The notes: generated by a model not told the origin, from the sequence alone. Shown: positions 1 through 7,812, counted from the first letter of the stretch. The stretch: 14,421 nucleotides of DNA from G963674685 sp964591275 (GCA_964591275.1 CAZQAE010000102.1:1-14421), one strand, 5' to 3'. Made by a program: numbers and translations.

Positions 1-12
1 TCGTCGATTGAA

Positions 13-100
13 CGGAGAGAGAGGGATTCGAACCCTCGGTACGGGATAAGCGCACACTCGCTTAGCAGGCGAGCACCTTCGGCCTCTCGGTCATCTCTCC
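13..100 (-). tRNA. tRNA-Ser (anticodon GCU)
   Basis: Read on the minus strand, this folds as a type II tRNA with a long variable arm, as expected for serine. The 7-bp acceptor stem pairs GGAGAGA (100-94) with TCTCTCC (20-14). The anticodon loop contains CTGCTAA between the arms CGC and GCG, giving anticodon GCU for codons AGC/AGU. The T-arm shows GGTTCGAATCC. Position 13 supplies the G discriminator typical of bacterial tRNA-Ser. The CCA end is not encoded. It is the second of two adjacent serine tRNA genes in the direction of transcription. Confidence 0.95.
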
Positions 101-132
101 ATAAACACCAAAGAGCCTGTAATCTTTTATCT

Positions 133-217
133 CGGAGGAGGAGGGATTCGAACCCCCGTGGCTGTTACACCAAGCGATTTTCAAGACCGCCCCCTTCGGC
201 CGCTCGGGCACTCCTCC
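133..217 (-). tRNA. tRNA-Ser (anticodon UGA)
   Basis: Minus-strand type II tRNA. The acceptor pairs GGAGGAG (217-211) with CTCCTCC (140-134), and position 133 gives the G discriminator. The anticodon loop reads CTTGAAA flanked by complementary bases, so the anticodon is UGA (codons UCA, and UCG/UCU by wobble). The T-arm GGTTCGAATCC and a long variable arm are present. CCA is not encoded. It lies about 85 bp beyond the RseC-like gene and 32 bp before tRNA-Ser(GCU), so the two tRNAs are probably one transcript. Confidence 0.95.
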
Positions 218-230
218 TCTTGATTTTTTT

Positions 231-259
231 ATATCAATGATCTTAAGCGGCGCAGGCAA
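231..259 (-). promoter_or_regulatory. Probable sigma-70-type promoter for the tRNA-Ser pair
   Basis: On the minus strand, TTGCCT (259-254) and TGATAT (236-231) are separated by 17 bases. A start about 7 bases downstream would fall near 224, just before the mature tRNA 5' end at 217. The boxes match consensus only in part, so the call rests on spacing and placement. Confidence 0.4.
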
Positions 260-301
260 ATAAAATCTAAGCGAAAAAAGCGACGCCACAAATCAGAGCT
301 T

Positions 302-805
302 TCAATAAGGTTTCGCTGGCGGATTGTCAATCCCGCCATGCTGCTCACCGACTTCAGCCCGATCCAGAATTCGTGCGATCACGGGAGATCGCTCTTTTTC
401 CCCCGAAAGCGCCTTGCCCAGGCCCCAGGCGATGAGAAGGCCAATGCCAAGTCCCGCAAACGCTCCGGCAATCGGCCAAGAATTTGCGGGGACACCTTCC
501 CCGCCACCGTAGAAATATCCGGTGAGGGCGCCAAATACAACGCACAAGGTTGGAACGAGATAAAAAGAAAACGCGGTGAGCAGAAACGACGAGTCATCCC
601 ATAAGATTTGAACGCGGTCTCCAACCCTCGCTCCGATTTCGTTGCGGACCTCAACGAAGGCGTCCACGGCCTCCATAGCCGACATGAGGCATCCTTCGGC
701 GCTCGAACACGACCCGCAGGCCGCGTTGCGCCGATAACGCGCCAGAGCTTTTCCGCCGGGAAGTTCTTCGGCGACAACGCCGATGATTCCTTCACAATCT
801 TCCAT
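302..805 (-). CDS. RseC/MucC-family (SoxR-reducing system) membrane protein
   Basis: This 167-residue protein fits the RseC/MucC family in length and layout. The family includes RseC, a positive modulator of the envelope stress sigma factor, and RsxC-associated SoxR-reducing proteins. The N-terminal part has the family's cysteine cluster C30-x2-C33-x5-C39, preceded by C4. A small beta-rich region (about 40-72) follows, then two membrane spans at roughly 75-97 and 109-131, and a charged cytoplasmic tail. It begins 45 bases after the flotillin stop on the same strand and is probably co-transcribed with it. No strong ribosome site precedes the ATG. The family call is firm. Which function applies (sigma-E control, SoxR reduction or another redox role) cannot be decided, because no rseA/rseB or rsx genes are in view. 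Confidence 0.85.
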   Translation of the reverse strand: MEDCEGIIGVVAEELPGGKALARYRRNAACGSCSSAEGCLMSAMEAVDAFVEVRNEIGARVGDRVQILWDDSSFLLTAFSFYLVPTLCVVFGALTGYFYGGGEGVPANSWPIAGAFAGLGIGLLIAWGLGKALSGEKERSPVIARILDRAEVGEQHGGIDNPPAKPY

Positions 806-850
806 ATATGCCGATCAATGCCCGCCCTTTGCAGCGAGACAGTTTGCCCA

Positions 851-2308
851 TTATATTTCGTCAGTGCTTTCTTTTTTCTTTTGCAGGCCGGGAATGCTCT
901 GGACCAAATCCTTCATGTTCATGCCGGTCAGGCTTTCAATAACCGGCGGAAGCTGCGCGATAATCTTCGTCACATCGCCGGTGACCTTGCTGGCTCCGCC
1001 GCCGTCTTCGCCCATGTTGACGATAGTGATCTTATCGGTTTTTGCCAGCGGCGCCGCAATATTGGAAGCCAGTTTGGGCAGCACTTCCAGGAACATTTGC
1101 ACGATGGCCGCCTCGTTGTAGTTCTGCCAGGATTCGGCTTTCTTTTGCATGGAAAGGGCTTCAGCCAGACCGGTGGCGCGAATGATGTCGGCTTCGGCCA
1201 GACCTTTGGCCTTGTTGGCTTCGGCATCGGCAAAACCTTCGGCTTTAACGGCTGCGGCGCGACCCATGGCCTCGGTTTCGGACTTAAACTTCTCGGCTTC
1301 AGCGATCTGCTGCACTCGAAATCTCTCCGCCTCAGCGGGCTTTTCGATGGTGGCCGACAGTTCCTTTTCCCGGCGCAGAATTTCCTGCTCTTGCAACTCA
1401 ATGCGTTTTTGCTTTTCAACGATCTCGACCTGCACCTCCTCGGCGCGAACGAGCTGCGACTTTTTGTTTTTCTGCAAGTCGTAAGCCAGGTCTTTCTCCG
1501 CGCGTTTGGTTTCCACTTCCACTTCATAATCGGCCCGTTTGACCTGGTAATCCTTCTGGGCCTCGGCGATGTTTGTTTCCGCCCCCAGGCGCGCCACCTC
1601 TCCGTTTTTCTTGGCATCGGAGCTCTTGATCATCGAATCCCTGTCCGCCTCGGCCTGCGCGATCACGGCGTCGCGTTTGACCTCCGCGGTGCGTGGCTTG
1701 CCCAGGGCTTCCAGATATCCGTGTTTGTCGCGGATATCGCGCAGAGTGAAACTGACGATCTGTAAACCCATGTTGGCAAGATCGGTGGCCGCCACTTCCT
1801 GGACCCGTGTGGAAAAGTCGTCCCGTTTCTGGTAGATGGCTTCGACGGTCATGGTTCCCAAAATGGCGCGCAGGTGTCCCTCAACGGTTTGCAGGGCCAC
1901 GTTCATTATCTCTTTGTTGCCCTTTGACAAAAATTGCTCGGAGGCTGTGCGAATGGAAGCGTCGTCGCCCTTGACCTTGATCTGCGCCACGCCGTCCACG
2001 ATCACCGGCACGCCAAGTTCCGTGTAAACTTCCGGCGTTGTGATATCAATTGTCATGACCTCCAGGGACAACAGATCGGACCTTTCCAGAAGAGGCCAAA
2101 CAAAGGCGCCGCCGCCCTTTTTCATGCGGTACCCAACTTTTTGTTTTTGCCCCTGCCCGTCGGTCATGGTGTGGTTGAGGCCGGAGATGATCAGCACTTC
2201 ATTGGGTCCGACTTTCTGATATCGCCTCGCAATAGCAACCACTAAAATAAAGAAAGAAACGAGAATCGACAAAACGATTCCGACAATCATTCCTTGAGAC
2301 AAGACCAT
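851..2308 (-). CDS. Flotillin-family SPFH-domain protein
   Basis: This 485-residue protein has the arrangement of bacterial flotillins (FloT/YuaG type, usually about 500 residues). An N-terminal hydrophobic anchor lies at about 7-26, followed by an SPFH/PHB domain (about 30-200) that includes a characteristic ELGVPVIVDGVAQIKV stretch. A long Glu/Lys/Ala-rich coiled coil spans about 205-400 with repeated AEA/KAEG motifs. The tail (about 405-485) is hydrophobic and Gly-rich. Flotillins form oligomeric scaffolds in membrane microdomains and affect membrane fluidity and signalling. The ATG at 2308 follows a very good ribosome site (TAAGGAGG, 7 bases upstream), which fixes the start. The NfeD-like gene lies 79 bases upstream on the same strand, which is the classical flotillin partner arrangement. 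Confidence 0.93.
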   Translation of the reverse strand: MVLSQGMIVGIVLSILVSFFILVVAIARRYQKVGPNEVLIISGLNHTMTDGQGQKQKVGYRMKKGGGAFVWPLLERSDLLSLEVMTIDITTPEVYTELGVPVIVDGVAQIKVKGDDASIRTASEQFLSKGNKEIMNVALQTVEGHLRAILGTMTVEAIYQKRDDFSTRVQEVAATDLANMGLQIVSFTLRDIRDKHGYLEALGKPRTAEVKRDAVIAQAEADRDSMIKSSDAKKNGEVARLGAETNIAEAQKDYQVKRADYEVEVETKRAEKDLAYDLQKNKKSQLVRAEEVQVEIVEKQKRIELQEQEILRREKELSATIEKPAEAERFRVQQIAEAEKFKSETEAMGRAAAVKAEGFADAEANKAKGLAEADIIRATGLAEALSMQKKAESWQNYNEAAIVQMFLEVLPKLASNIAAPLAKTDKITIVNMGEDGGGASKVTGDVTKIIAQLPPVIESLTGMNMKDLVQSIPGLQKKKESTDEI

Positions 2309-2387
2309 AAGAGAACCTCCTTAGATATCGCAGCCGGTTGATTTCCTGTTATCGAAAAAACTCAGGCAGTCGTGTTAGACCTCGTGC

Positions 2388-2963
2388 TTACAATTCGTTC
2401 ATTTTCCTGACGTAATAAATGCCGCCTTCTATTCGCGTTATATAAACTTTCTCGTATTTCTCAACGGGACCGTCTTCGCCGTCGATACGCGCCGGCGCCG
2501 TGTACCGCGTTCCCAGGGCGTGATAAACGATTTCTCCCGTGCCGCCCACTTCGATCTTGATCGTTGCGGCGGCTTCGCTTCCGACAAGCTTGGAGACTTG
2601 CGCTTCGCTGCTGGCCTGCGTGACGCTGCCAAGGGCCTTGACGGTGTAATAAAAGACCACAGCGACAAGAACGCCTGATGGACTGGCCAGAAGCAAACTG
2701 CCGAAAACTCCCCAGCCCATTCCCTTGACGGCTATAAGCCCAATTCCTCCGAAACTGACGAGAAAAGTAGCCAAGACATTTGGCGACAATGGGGACACGT
2801 GAAGGTCTCCCATGTGGCTGTCGATTTGCCCGTCGCCATGGCCAACATCGTGCTCGAAGTCGCCGTCGTGCCCGATGTCGAACAAGGGTCCGATGACGCC
2901 GACGATCATGGCGTAACCCAATCCAAACACGAGGCAAATAAAGTAAACCGTTTCCAAGCCCAT
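2388..2963 (-). CDS. NfeD/YuaF-like membrane protein (flotillin partner)
   Basis: This 191-residue protein starts with a membrane span (about 5-28). A His/Asp/Gly-rich loop with repeated H-D-G-D patterns (about 29-58) follows, then two more hydrophobic spans (about 62-106). It ends in a beta-rich domain of about 65 residues that fits the NfeD OB-fold. YuaF/NfeD1b proteins partner with flotillins, and the next gene downstream is a flotillin. I place the start at the ATG at 2963, because GGAGG (2972-2968) sits 4 bases from it. An in-frame GTG at 2966 lies too close to that site. The acidic/His-rich loop is longer than I expect for YuaF and could bind metal, but that is inference. Confidence 0.82.
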   Translation of the reverse strand: MGLETVYFICLVFGLGYAMIVGVIGPLFDIGHDGDFEHDVGHGDGQIDSHMGDLHVSPLSPNVLATFLVSFGGIGLIAVKGMGWGVFGSLLLASPSGVLVAVVFYYTVKALGSVTQASSEAQVSKLVGSEAAATIKIEVGGTGEIVYHALGTRYTAPARIDGEDGPVEKYEKVYITRIEGGIYYVRKMNEL

Positions 2964-3218
2964 CACGCCTCCGGCGCCTCAGGTTTGAAAAACCTTGACC
3001 GGCTTTCCATCCCAAAAGTTTGATTTGCTATTGGCCCTTTCAAATAGTAGAAATATTATCAAGGACGGTCAAGCGATCAGTTTGGCTGACCGCCGTTTCG
3101 GCGATAGCGATGAGGGGAAGTTTATTTCCAAAATTGCTTATCTGGTCAAAAAGTTCGTTTCGTAATAAAAACAACGAAGCTTGTGGGCTGATTCAACAAA
3201 TAATTGCGCGGTGGCTTG

Positions 3219-3779
3219 ATGGACATTAGCAAGGCTTTGGACGTTCTGGAAAAATCGGTCAAGGATCTGCGTTTTGATTACGAGCAGTTTTTCATCGGAG
3301 AAACCCGCATGGAGCCGGCGAAAAAACGAACCGAGATCAAAAGGATCCTCCTTAGGATGACCTCTACGCATATCACCAATACGGGTCAGAAGTTTCGCAT
3401 GTTAAGCTTGCAGGCAACTTTCAACAGCTATCAGCGCATGTGGGACAGGGTGTTGTACCAAATTGAAATGGGGACCTACAAACCTCACATCCTAAAAGCC
3501 GAACGGGAAGCTGAATGGCGCGAGGAACAGAAGGTGAAACGGAGTGATTGGGAACAGAAACTTCGCGACAGGGCCGACAGCGGAACCCGGAGTCTTTATA
3601 ATCAATACATGAAAGCTCGTGAGCAGACGAACGCCCCCGGGAAAGTCAGCTTTGAGGGTTTTAAGTCTTCTCTCGAAAAGCAGCGACCCATGTTGAAGAA
3701 GAAGTTCGGCGGCGAAATCGGCTTCAAAATTACCGTCGAAGACGGCAAGGTCAAAGTCAAAGGCGTCAAGCAAAGTTAA
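3219..3779 (+). CDS. MXAN_5187 C-terminal-domain-like protein
   Basis: This 186-residue soluble protein is strongly basic and mostly helical, with no signal peptide or membrane span. I recognise its core as resembling the MXAN_5187 C-terminal domain family of myxobacteria and relatives. The clues are the TNTGQKFRMLSLQATFNSY segment (about 55-75), then a W-x-R-V-L-x-Q-I-E-x-GTYK pattern, then a basic coiled region and a small C-terminal domain ending in a Lys/Val strand. The function of this family is not known to me. The ATG at 3219 is preferred over in-frame TTG codons at 3204 and 3216, because a weak GGTGG lies 4 bases before it. A fragment of a second gene of this family lies at 9900-9947. 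The gene is isolated, with the mobile element starting 30 bases after it. Confidence 0.65.
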   Translation: MDISKALDVLEKSVKDLRFDYEQFFIGETRMEPAKKRTEIKRILLRMTSTHITNTGQKFRMLSLQATFNSYQRMWDRVLYQIEMGTYKPHILKAEREAEWREEQKVKRSDWEQKLRDRADSGTRSLYNQYMKAREQTNAPGKVSFEGFKSSLEKQRPMLKKKFGGEIGFKITVEDGKVKVKGVKQS

Positions 3780-3809
3780 AAGATAGAATTGAGAAGCTGG
3801 AAGGCAGAA

Positions 3810-4151
3810 GAGCTATTTACGCTGTAACGGTTTTTCAAACGTCTTGAAAGTAGCATCAATCATGCCTTCTCGACCGTAGCAAAACCAACTGTTGTCATTT
3901 CGACCGGAGCGAAGCGCCAACCCTGTCATTTCGACCGGAGCAAAGCGCAGTGGAGAAATCCCTTTAAAAATTGCGGCAGCGCCTAAACAACTGGCTTCCA
4001 ACCGGCTACGTTGAAGGGATTCCTCGACTCGCCGACTCCGTCGGCTTCGCTCGGAATGACAACGTTGGTACATTTTTTCTTGAGGTAATATTATTTCACG
4101 ACCCGCGCAAAGCCCTGTCATTATTGGCTTTGCTAACATCGCAAATAGCTC
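3810..4151 (+). mobile_element. Miniature inverted-repeat element, copy A (342 bp)
   Basis: Both ends carry the same terminal inverted repeat, consensus GAGCTATTTGCGNTG: GAGCTATTTACGCTG at 3810 and GAGCTATTTGCGATG reading inward from 4151. The interior has nested dyads. TTTCAAACGTCTTGAAA lies near the left end. GTCATTTCGACCGGAGCGAAG is answered by the complement of CTTCGCTCGGAATGAC at 4045-4060. GCCGACTCCGTCGGC lies at 4031-4045, and GCAAAGCC/GGCTTTGC at 4107-4133 has an 11-base loop. No transposase is encoded. An open frame of about 108 codons on the minus strand here is a by-product of the repeat. An imperfect 10-bp direct repeat, TGGAAG(G/A)CAG, flanks it at 3798 and 4152 but is not flush with the left end. 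Copy B is at 13936-14215, inverted. Confidence 0.8.
3893..3948 (+). repeat. Tandem duplication inside mobile element copy A
   Basis: A 25-base unit beginning TGTCATTTCGACCGGAGC occurs at 3893-3917 and again at 3924-3948 (period 31) with one G/A difference. Copy B has a single unit here, so copy A has gained a partial internal duplication. Confidence 0.85.
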
Positions 4152-4209
4152 TGGAAGACAGTAGCTAAAAGCTGAAAGTCAGACCCGATTTTGCATACCG
4201 GGATATCCC

Positions 4210-4253
4210 AAAGGAATTTCTCGACTCGCCCCAAGTCCTTTCAAGATTTTTTT
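4210..4253 (+). terminator. Weak possible terminator / fragment of the mobile repeat arm
   Basis: AAAGGA (4210-4215) and TCCTTT (4236-4241) can pair, and seven T residues follow at 4247-4253. A 6-bp AT-rich stem with a 20-base loop is weak. The loop text GGAATTTCTCGACTCGCC resembles the inner arm of the mobile element at 4017-4033, so this may be a worn fragment of that repeat instead. Nothing else is recognisable between 4152 and the nucleotidyltransferase stop at 4255. Confidence 0.25.
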
Positions 4254-4254
4254 A

Positions 4255-5331
4255 TTAATCGATCGGCAGCACGAAGTCCGAACCGATTATCCTGCGCCAC
4301 AGTTTTCGTTTGGGTTTTTCCACAACACACCTGGGCATCACAATCGATCTGGCGATTCGACAACCCTCTTTGATGCGGGCCTGCGCGCCGATGACGATTT
4401 CCGGTCCGATCTCAACGTTTTTCTCAATGATGGCGCCATCGCAAACGGCGCACGGTCCGTTTAAGGTCGCGGACCGATCCACGTGCGCACGCTGAGAAAC
4501 GAAAACTCCCTGCGGTCCTTCTATCATTCCAAATATTGTGCCTGGAAATGGGCAGGGTTTTTGCTCCATGGCGACAAACTGCGCGGCAGCGTAATCATCG
4601 GGTGTTCCCAGGTCGAAAAAAGGCGTGTCGGTAAATACGGCGCGCACCGATCCGGGCGACTGCGTAAGCAATGGCAGGTAAACGTCCGCGTTGATGCAAA
4701 AACTTTCCTCCGCTGGCATGTGCTGAAATATTTCCGGACTGATGGCGTGCACGCCGATAAAGAGACCTTCATTTTCCCCGCGTCTTTTCAGTCGACCCGC
4801 GATGTCCACAACCGCCCCTTCGCCGTCCACTTGCACGGTCCCGAAGCGTAAAGCCCGCCTGTCCCGACGCAGCATCATCGTCGCCATCGCGCCGCTGCGC
4901 TTGTGCTCATCAATAAGTTGCCGCAGGTCGGGTTTTGAAAGCGTGTCGCCATTGCAAACGATGAAGGGATCGGAAGCCGACAGGAAGTCTTCCAGCTTCT
5001 TTATTGCGCCTCCGGTTCCGAGGATATTCGGTTTTTCATGGGAAATCGTGACCTTTTGACCGAATCGCGTACCCTTCGCAAAAGCCTCCACCAGAGATTC
5101 AGCATGATAATAGGCGTTGATAGCGACATTCTTTATTTCCGCTGCGTTCAGAATCGCCAGCGCCTGCTCGATCAACGGCCTCGCGACGACGGGAAGCAGC
5201 GGTTTCGGGATGTCTTCGGTGATGGGCCGAAGCCGCGTGCCAAAACCCGCCGCGAGAACCAGGGCGCGCGTGTCATCCAGAGCTTTCTTTATCTCAGCAT
5301 CCGCACCTGTCATCGTCGTCATCATCGTCAC
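4255..5331 (-). CDS. Sugar-phosphate nucleotidyltransferase (mannose-1-phosphate guanylyltransferase/GlmU-N-like)
   Basis: This 358-residue NTP-transferase would activate a sugar-1-phosphate to an NDP-sugar in the cytoplasm. The signature LVLAAGFGTRLRPIT runs from residue 24, with Lys43 in IPKPLLPV. GTGGA (105-109) and the metal-binding NGD (127-129) follow. The C-terminal part (about 255-340) has short hexad-like repeats (VDRSATLNGP, IIEKNVEIGP) that suggest a short left-handed beta-helix. The specific sugar cannot be read from sequence. The first 12 codons overlap the Asp-rich 3' end of the carboxypeptidase gene in another frame, giving several candidate ATGs (5331, 5325, 5322, 5313). No clear ribosome site is present, so translational coupling is likely. 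Confidence 0.88.
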   Translation of the reverse strand: MTMMTTMTGADAEIKKALDDTRALVLAAGFGTRLRPITEDIPKPLLPVVARPLIEQALAILNAAEIKNVAINAYYHAESLVEAFAKGTRFGQKVTISHEKPNILGTGGAIKKLEDFLSASDPFIVCNGDTLSKPDLRQLIDEHKRSGAMATMMLRRDRRALRFGTVQVDGEGAVVDIAGRLKRRGENEGLFIGVHAISPEIFQHMPAEESFCINADVYLPLLTQSPGSVRAVFTDTPFFDLGTPDDYAAAQFVAMEQKPCPFPGTIFGMIEGPQGVFVSQRAHVDRSATLNGPCAVCDGAIIEKNVEIGPEIVIGAQARIKEGCRIARSIVMPRCVVEKPKRKLWRRIIGSDFVLPID

Positions 5332-7216
5332 CGCTTAAAGGAATAATGGGAAGTCCTGAATCATTATCGTCATCGTCCGTGATGTTGTCCTCGGACCATC
5401 GCAGAATCGGCGCACCCACGGCGTCCAGATCGTAGCCGTCCTCTTCGGTCGCCTGCCAAAAGGAAATCGCCGGATGCGCGTCCACAATCTTCACATAGCG
5501 AACCCACTCCAAGCCTGCCGCGCGCAAGTCGAAATGACAATCTCCGACACCCGCCCCAAGGAATGTCCACTCATTGGGAAACGGCTCCGTCGATCCATAA
5601 ACATTGATTCGTTCATCGCCGTCCGAGCCACCTTCGTGGATATACAGATCAAAACCCTCGTCGTCGTAAATCCCTTGCGGACCAAGATCAAGCACAGCAT
5701 GGGCTTGCAACTCTCCCCGCCAAATGGCTTGCGCGTGGCCGATGCTGTAAAAAAGCCCATCCGGGGGTCCGAGGGCAAACTTTGTTGATAGGCCGCTTTG
5801 CCTGTCATTTGAGCTGAAATTATAAACCCACTTCATGGCCCAGGCTCCGAAATTCGGGTCCGGCGCCAGCGTGACGGACACATCCGCGGCGACATCCTCC
5901 CCAACAACCACGCCTTCCAACCTCACGGGCGCGTAGCCGTTGGCCCAAATGGTCATGTCGTACACGCCGGGACGAACAAAGCGGTGCAGATCTCCAATAC
6001 CGGGGTCGTTGTAAGCCAGATGCCTGTTGTCGATATCCACGACAGCCGGCACAGGTTCGCCGCTTTTCGCGTCAGTGATCACTCCGGAAATCCCATGCCC
6101 GGCCTGCCCCAGCAGCCACATGATCGAAGGTCGATTCGCCTCAAAGACTTGCTCGGCGACATTCCAATCAATTTTCTTCAATCGTGAAAGCTCGATTGTC
6201 CAAGCCATTGTCCCGAAGGCGCCGTAAGCTGAATCCTTAGTGCTGCCGTGCATCACGTACATCCCCTCGCTGCCGGCAAACCAGTTGTCGATCATCGAAT
6301 TCACTTCGCAATATCCCCGGCCCAGATAATCCAATTCGCTCCAATCGGGAGGAGGAAAATCGAAGTAACTCCACGGCAGAGACATGCCCAGAGTCCCCGA
6401 GTGCCAACTTGTCTGAAAAACGAATGCATGCTCTTGCCAGACGGAAAATAAAACCTGCGTTTCCGCCTCGCCGAAGGGGGCCTTCGATCCGCCGTTGGCA
6501 TGCCACATATATCCGCAGTCCCTGTTCATATCCACACCGTTGGCGTTGTATCGAATCGGCGAATCCCCGAAAGACGAATCCGAGTTCGTGGCAGGCAAAA
6601 AGAAGGTTTCCACATTATCGACGATTCTTGTCGCTTCCTCGTCGAGACCATATTGCTCGGTTAAATATTGCAGCATGCTCAGGCTCAGGGCATAGCCCGC
6701 CAGTTCGTCCCCGTGAATCTGACCCTCGAAAAATACTTCCGGCTCGTTTTCATTTTCCCAGGCGTTGTCGGAGATTTTCAACAGATAAAGCGGTTTGCCC
6801 AAAGTCGTCGTTCCCACCTGGCTGAGCGCAACGATGTCCGGATAATTGCGCTGCAACTCGAACAGAAAGATTTGCATTTCCTCATACGAAAGGAAGTGGT
6901 CGAGATTCACCGTTTCAGAAGGCGGCGTCGCCTTGGTCGAAAGCGTTGCGTCAGCGGCCATCTGCCGCACATCGTCAATGAGCACATCGAAGACTGCGCC
7001 GCGCTTTGCCAGCTCTACTTCCATCCCTTCGGGTATGTAAAGACGTAGCGTGTTGCTTCGCTTGTCCCATTCCTCCACGGAAGCGCCCATGCCAATGGCC
7101 CAGGAAATAATTTTTTCGTCATCGCCGGAAATTGAAATAACTTTTGCGTCGGCGAAAACTAAGGCAGCATGAAAGACGAAAAGCGCCAGCATCAAATATA
7201 AGAGTGCTTTAGGCAT
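5294..7216 (-). CDS. Secreted M14 zinc carboxypeptidase with Asp-rich Cys-Gly-Cys C-terminus
   Basis: From the ATG at 7216 this is 640 residues. A clear Sec signal peptide (about 1-22, ending F-A before DAK) supports export. The M14 metallocarboxypeptidase domain (about 105-370) shows the zinc motif H168-x-x-E171, the substrate motif N231-R232, the third zinc ligand H272 in WHSGT and the catalytic E342 in WTIELS. All are present, so the enzyme should be active. A transthyretin-like regulatory domain follows (about 374-452). Next is a beta-rich surface domain (about 455-605) with ALGPPDG, VLDLG and a GYDLDAV end. The last residues are Asp-rich and finish RCGC. A GAGG ribosome site 6 bases before 7216 fixes the start. 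A GTG at 7300 overlapping the upstream stop is possible but would bury the signal peptide. Confidence 0.92.
   Translation of the reverse strand: MPKALLYLMLALFVFHAALVFADAKVISISGDDEKIISWAIGMGASVEEWDKRSNTLRLYIPEGMEVELAKRGAVFDVLIDDVRQMAADATLSTKATPPSETVNLDHFLSYEEMQIFLFELQRNYPDIVALSQVGTTTLGKPLYLLKISDNAWENENEPEVFFEGQIHGDELAGYALSLSMLQYLTEQYGLDEEATRIVDNVETFFLPATNSDSSFGDSPIRYNANGVDMNRDCGYMWHANGGSKAPFGEAETQVLFSVWQEHAFVFQTSWHSGTLGMSLPWSYFDFPPPDWSELDYLGRGYCEVNSMIDNWFAGSEGMYVMHGSTKDSAYGAFGTMAWTIELSRLKKIDWNVAEQVFEANRPSIMWLLGQAGHGISGVITDAKSGEPVPAVVDIDNRHLAYNDPGIGDLHRFVRPGVYDMTIWANGYAPVRLEGVVVGEDVAADVSVTLAPDPNFGAWAMKWVYNFSSNDRQSGLSTKFALGPPDGLFYSIGHAQAIWRGELQAHAVLDLGPQGIYDDEGFDLYIHEGGSDGDERINVYGSTEPFPNEWTFLGAGVGDCHFDLRAAGLEWVRYVKIVDAHPAISFWQATEEDGYDLDAVGAPILRWSEDNITDDDDNDSGLPIIPLSGDDDDDDDRCGC
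5297..5332 (-). other. Asp-rich + Cys-Gly-Cys C-terminal tail (carboxypeptidase copy)
   Basis: The last 12 codons encode Gly, seven Asp, Arg and Cys-Gly-Cys, directly before TGA. The Asp codons mix GAC and GAT, so the run is not a simple slippage product. The same DNA read one frame over forms the multi-ATG start of the nucleotidyltransferase. A similar tail ends the protein at 11811-13904. Confidence 0.8.
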
Positions 7217-7296
7217 AACGAACCTCATCATTAGGCTGAAAGTTTTGTGAAAGAGCCGCCCACGGCTTAAAGGATAAATTTGTTTTGTTAAGGCAG

Positions 7297-7773
7297 TCAC
7301 TGACTTCGCTGCCTGGCAAAAAGAGCCGCGCCATATGCTCCGATAGTATCAGGTTCGGCCGGAACGGCAATTTTAAAGCCAAGCGCCGCTTCAAGCGCTC
7401 GAACAACGCCGCTATTGCGTGCAACGCCTCCGGACATGGCGACGGTTATCCCTTCCGGATTCGGAACAATCCTTTTTACCAGCGAGACGGTGCGGGATGC
7501 GATGGCGCTGTTGAGTCCATGTACAATTTCCCGAACATCCACACCGTCGGCGATCAGTGAAACAACCTCGCTTTCAGCAAAGACCGTGCACATGCTGCTC
7601 AGTGTTATTTTGCCTTCGACACCCAGGTCGAGATCGATCATCTCCCCGATATCCAATTGCAGCGCCCGGACCATCGGTAAAAGGCGATAAGGCTTGAAAC
7701 CAGCGGCCTCAATGAGCGGAATCGGCGTATAGGCGCATGTGAAGCCGATGGCGCGGCTGTTTGCCAGGTTCAT
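7297..7773 (-). pseudogene. In-frame chimera: 2-hydroxyacyl-CoA dehydratase N-terminus joined to activase C-terminus
   Basis: The 158-codon frame joins two families. Residues 1-34 (with IGFTCAYTP and LIEAAGF..YRLLPM) match the N-terminus of the 2-hydroxyacyl-CoA dehydratase (HgdB/BcrC type) family. Residues 35-158 match the C-terminal third of its ATP-dependent activator (BadF/HgdC family), with SSMCTVFAESEV around C62, SGGVARNSGVVRALE and a GAYGAALFA end. The join falls at the ATG codon 7674-7672. Missing are the dehydratase's cluster-binding and catalytic body, plus the activase's N-terminal ATPase half and the first cluster cysteine (normally in NDKCAAGTGRF). Known systems place these genes side by side, so a deletion of roughly 1.5-2.5 kb explains the fusion (size inferred). 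It lies 39 bases after the DUF3795 gene. The frame is intact, so a short protein may be made, but neither original activity can survive. Confidence 0.75.
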
Positions 7774-7812
7774 TATATATTCCCCGTTGTCGAAGTGGGT
7801 AATTTCCGCTAT

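Noticed and set aside
608..1765. Long plus-strand frame of 385 codons opposite the flotillin and RseC genes
   Set aside because: It is a shadow of the coiled-coil coding sequence. The Phe/Leu/Gly-rich composition arises from the complement of Glu/Lys/Ala codons.
3066..3092. Dyad CGGTCA...TGACCG in the gap before the MXAN_5187-like gene
   Set aside because: Six-bp stem with a 15-base loop and no T-run; too weak to call a terminator or operator.
3813..4139. Minus-strand frame of 108 codons with a Ser/Arg/Glu-rich CHSERSRRSRR pattern
   Set aside because: It lies wholly inside the miniature mobile element and follows its repeat arms; such frames are artefacts of the repeat.
3810..4151. CRISPR or group of REP units
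   Set aside because: There are no regularly spaced identical repeats with unique spacers. The repeats are nested inverted arms with defined ends, fitting a miniature transposable element.
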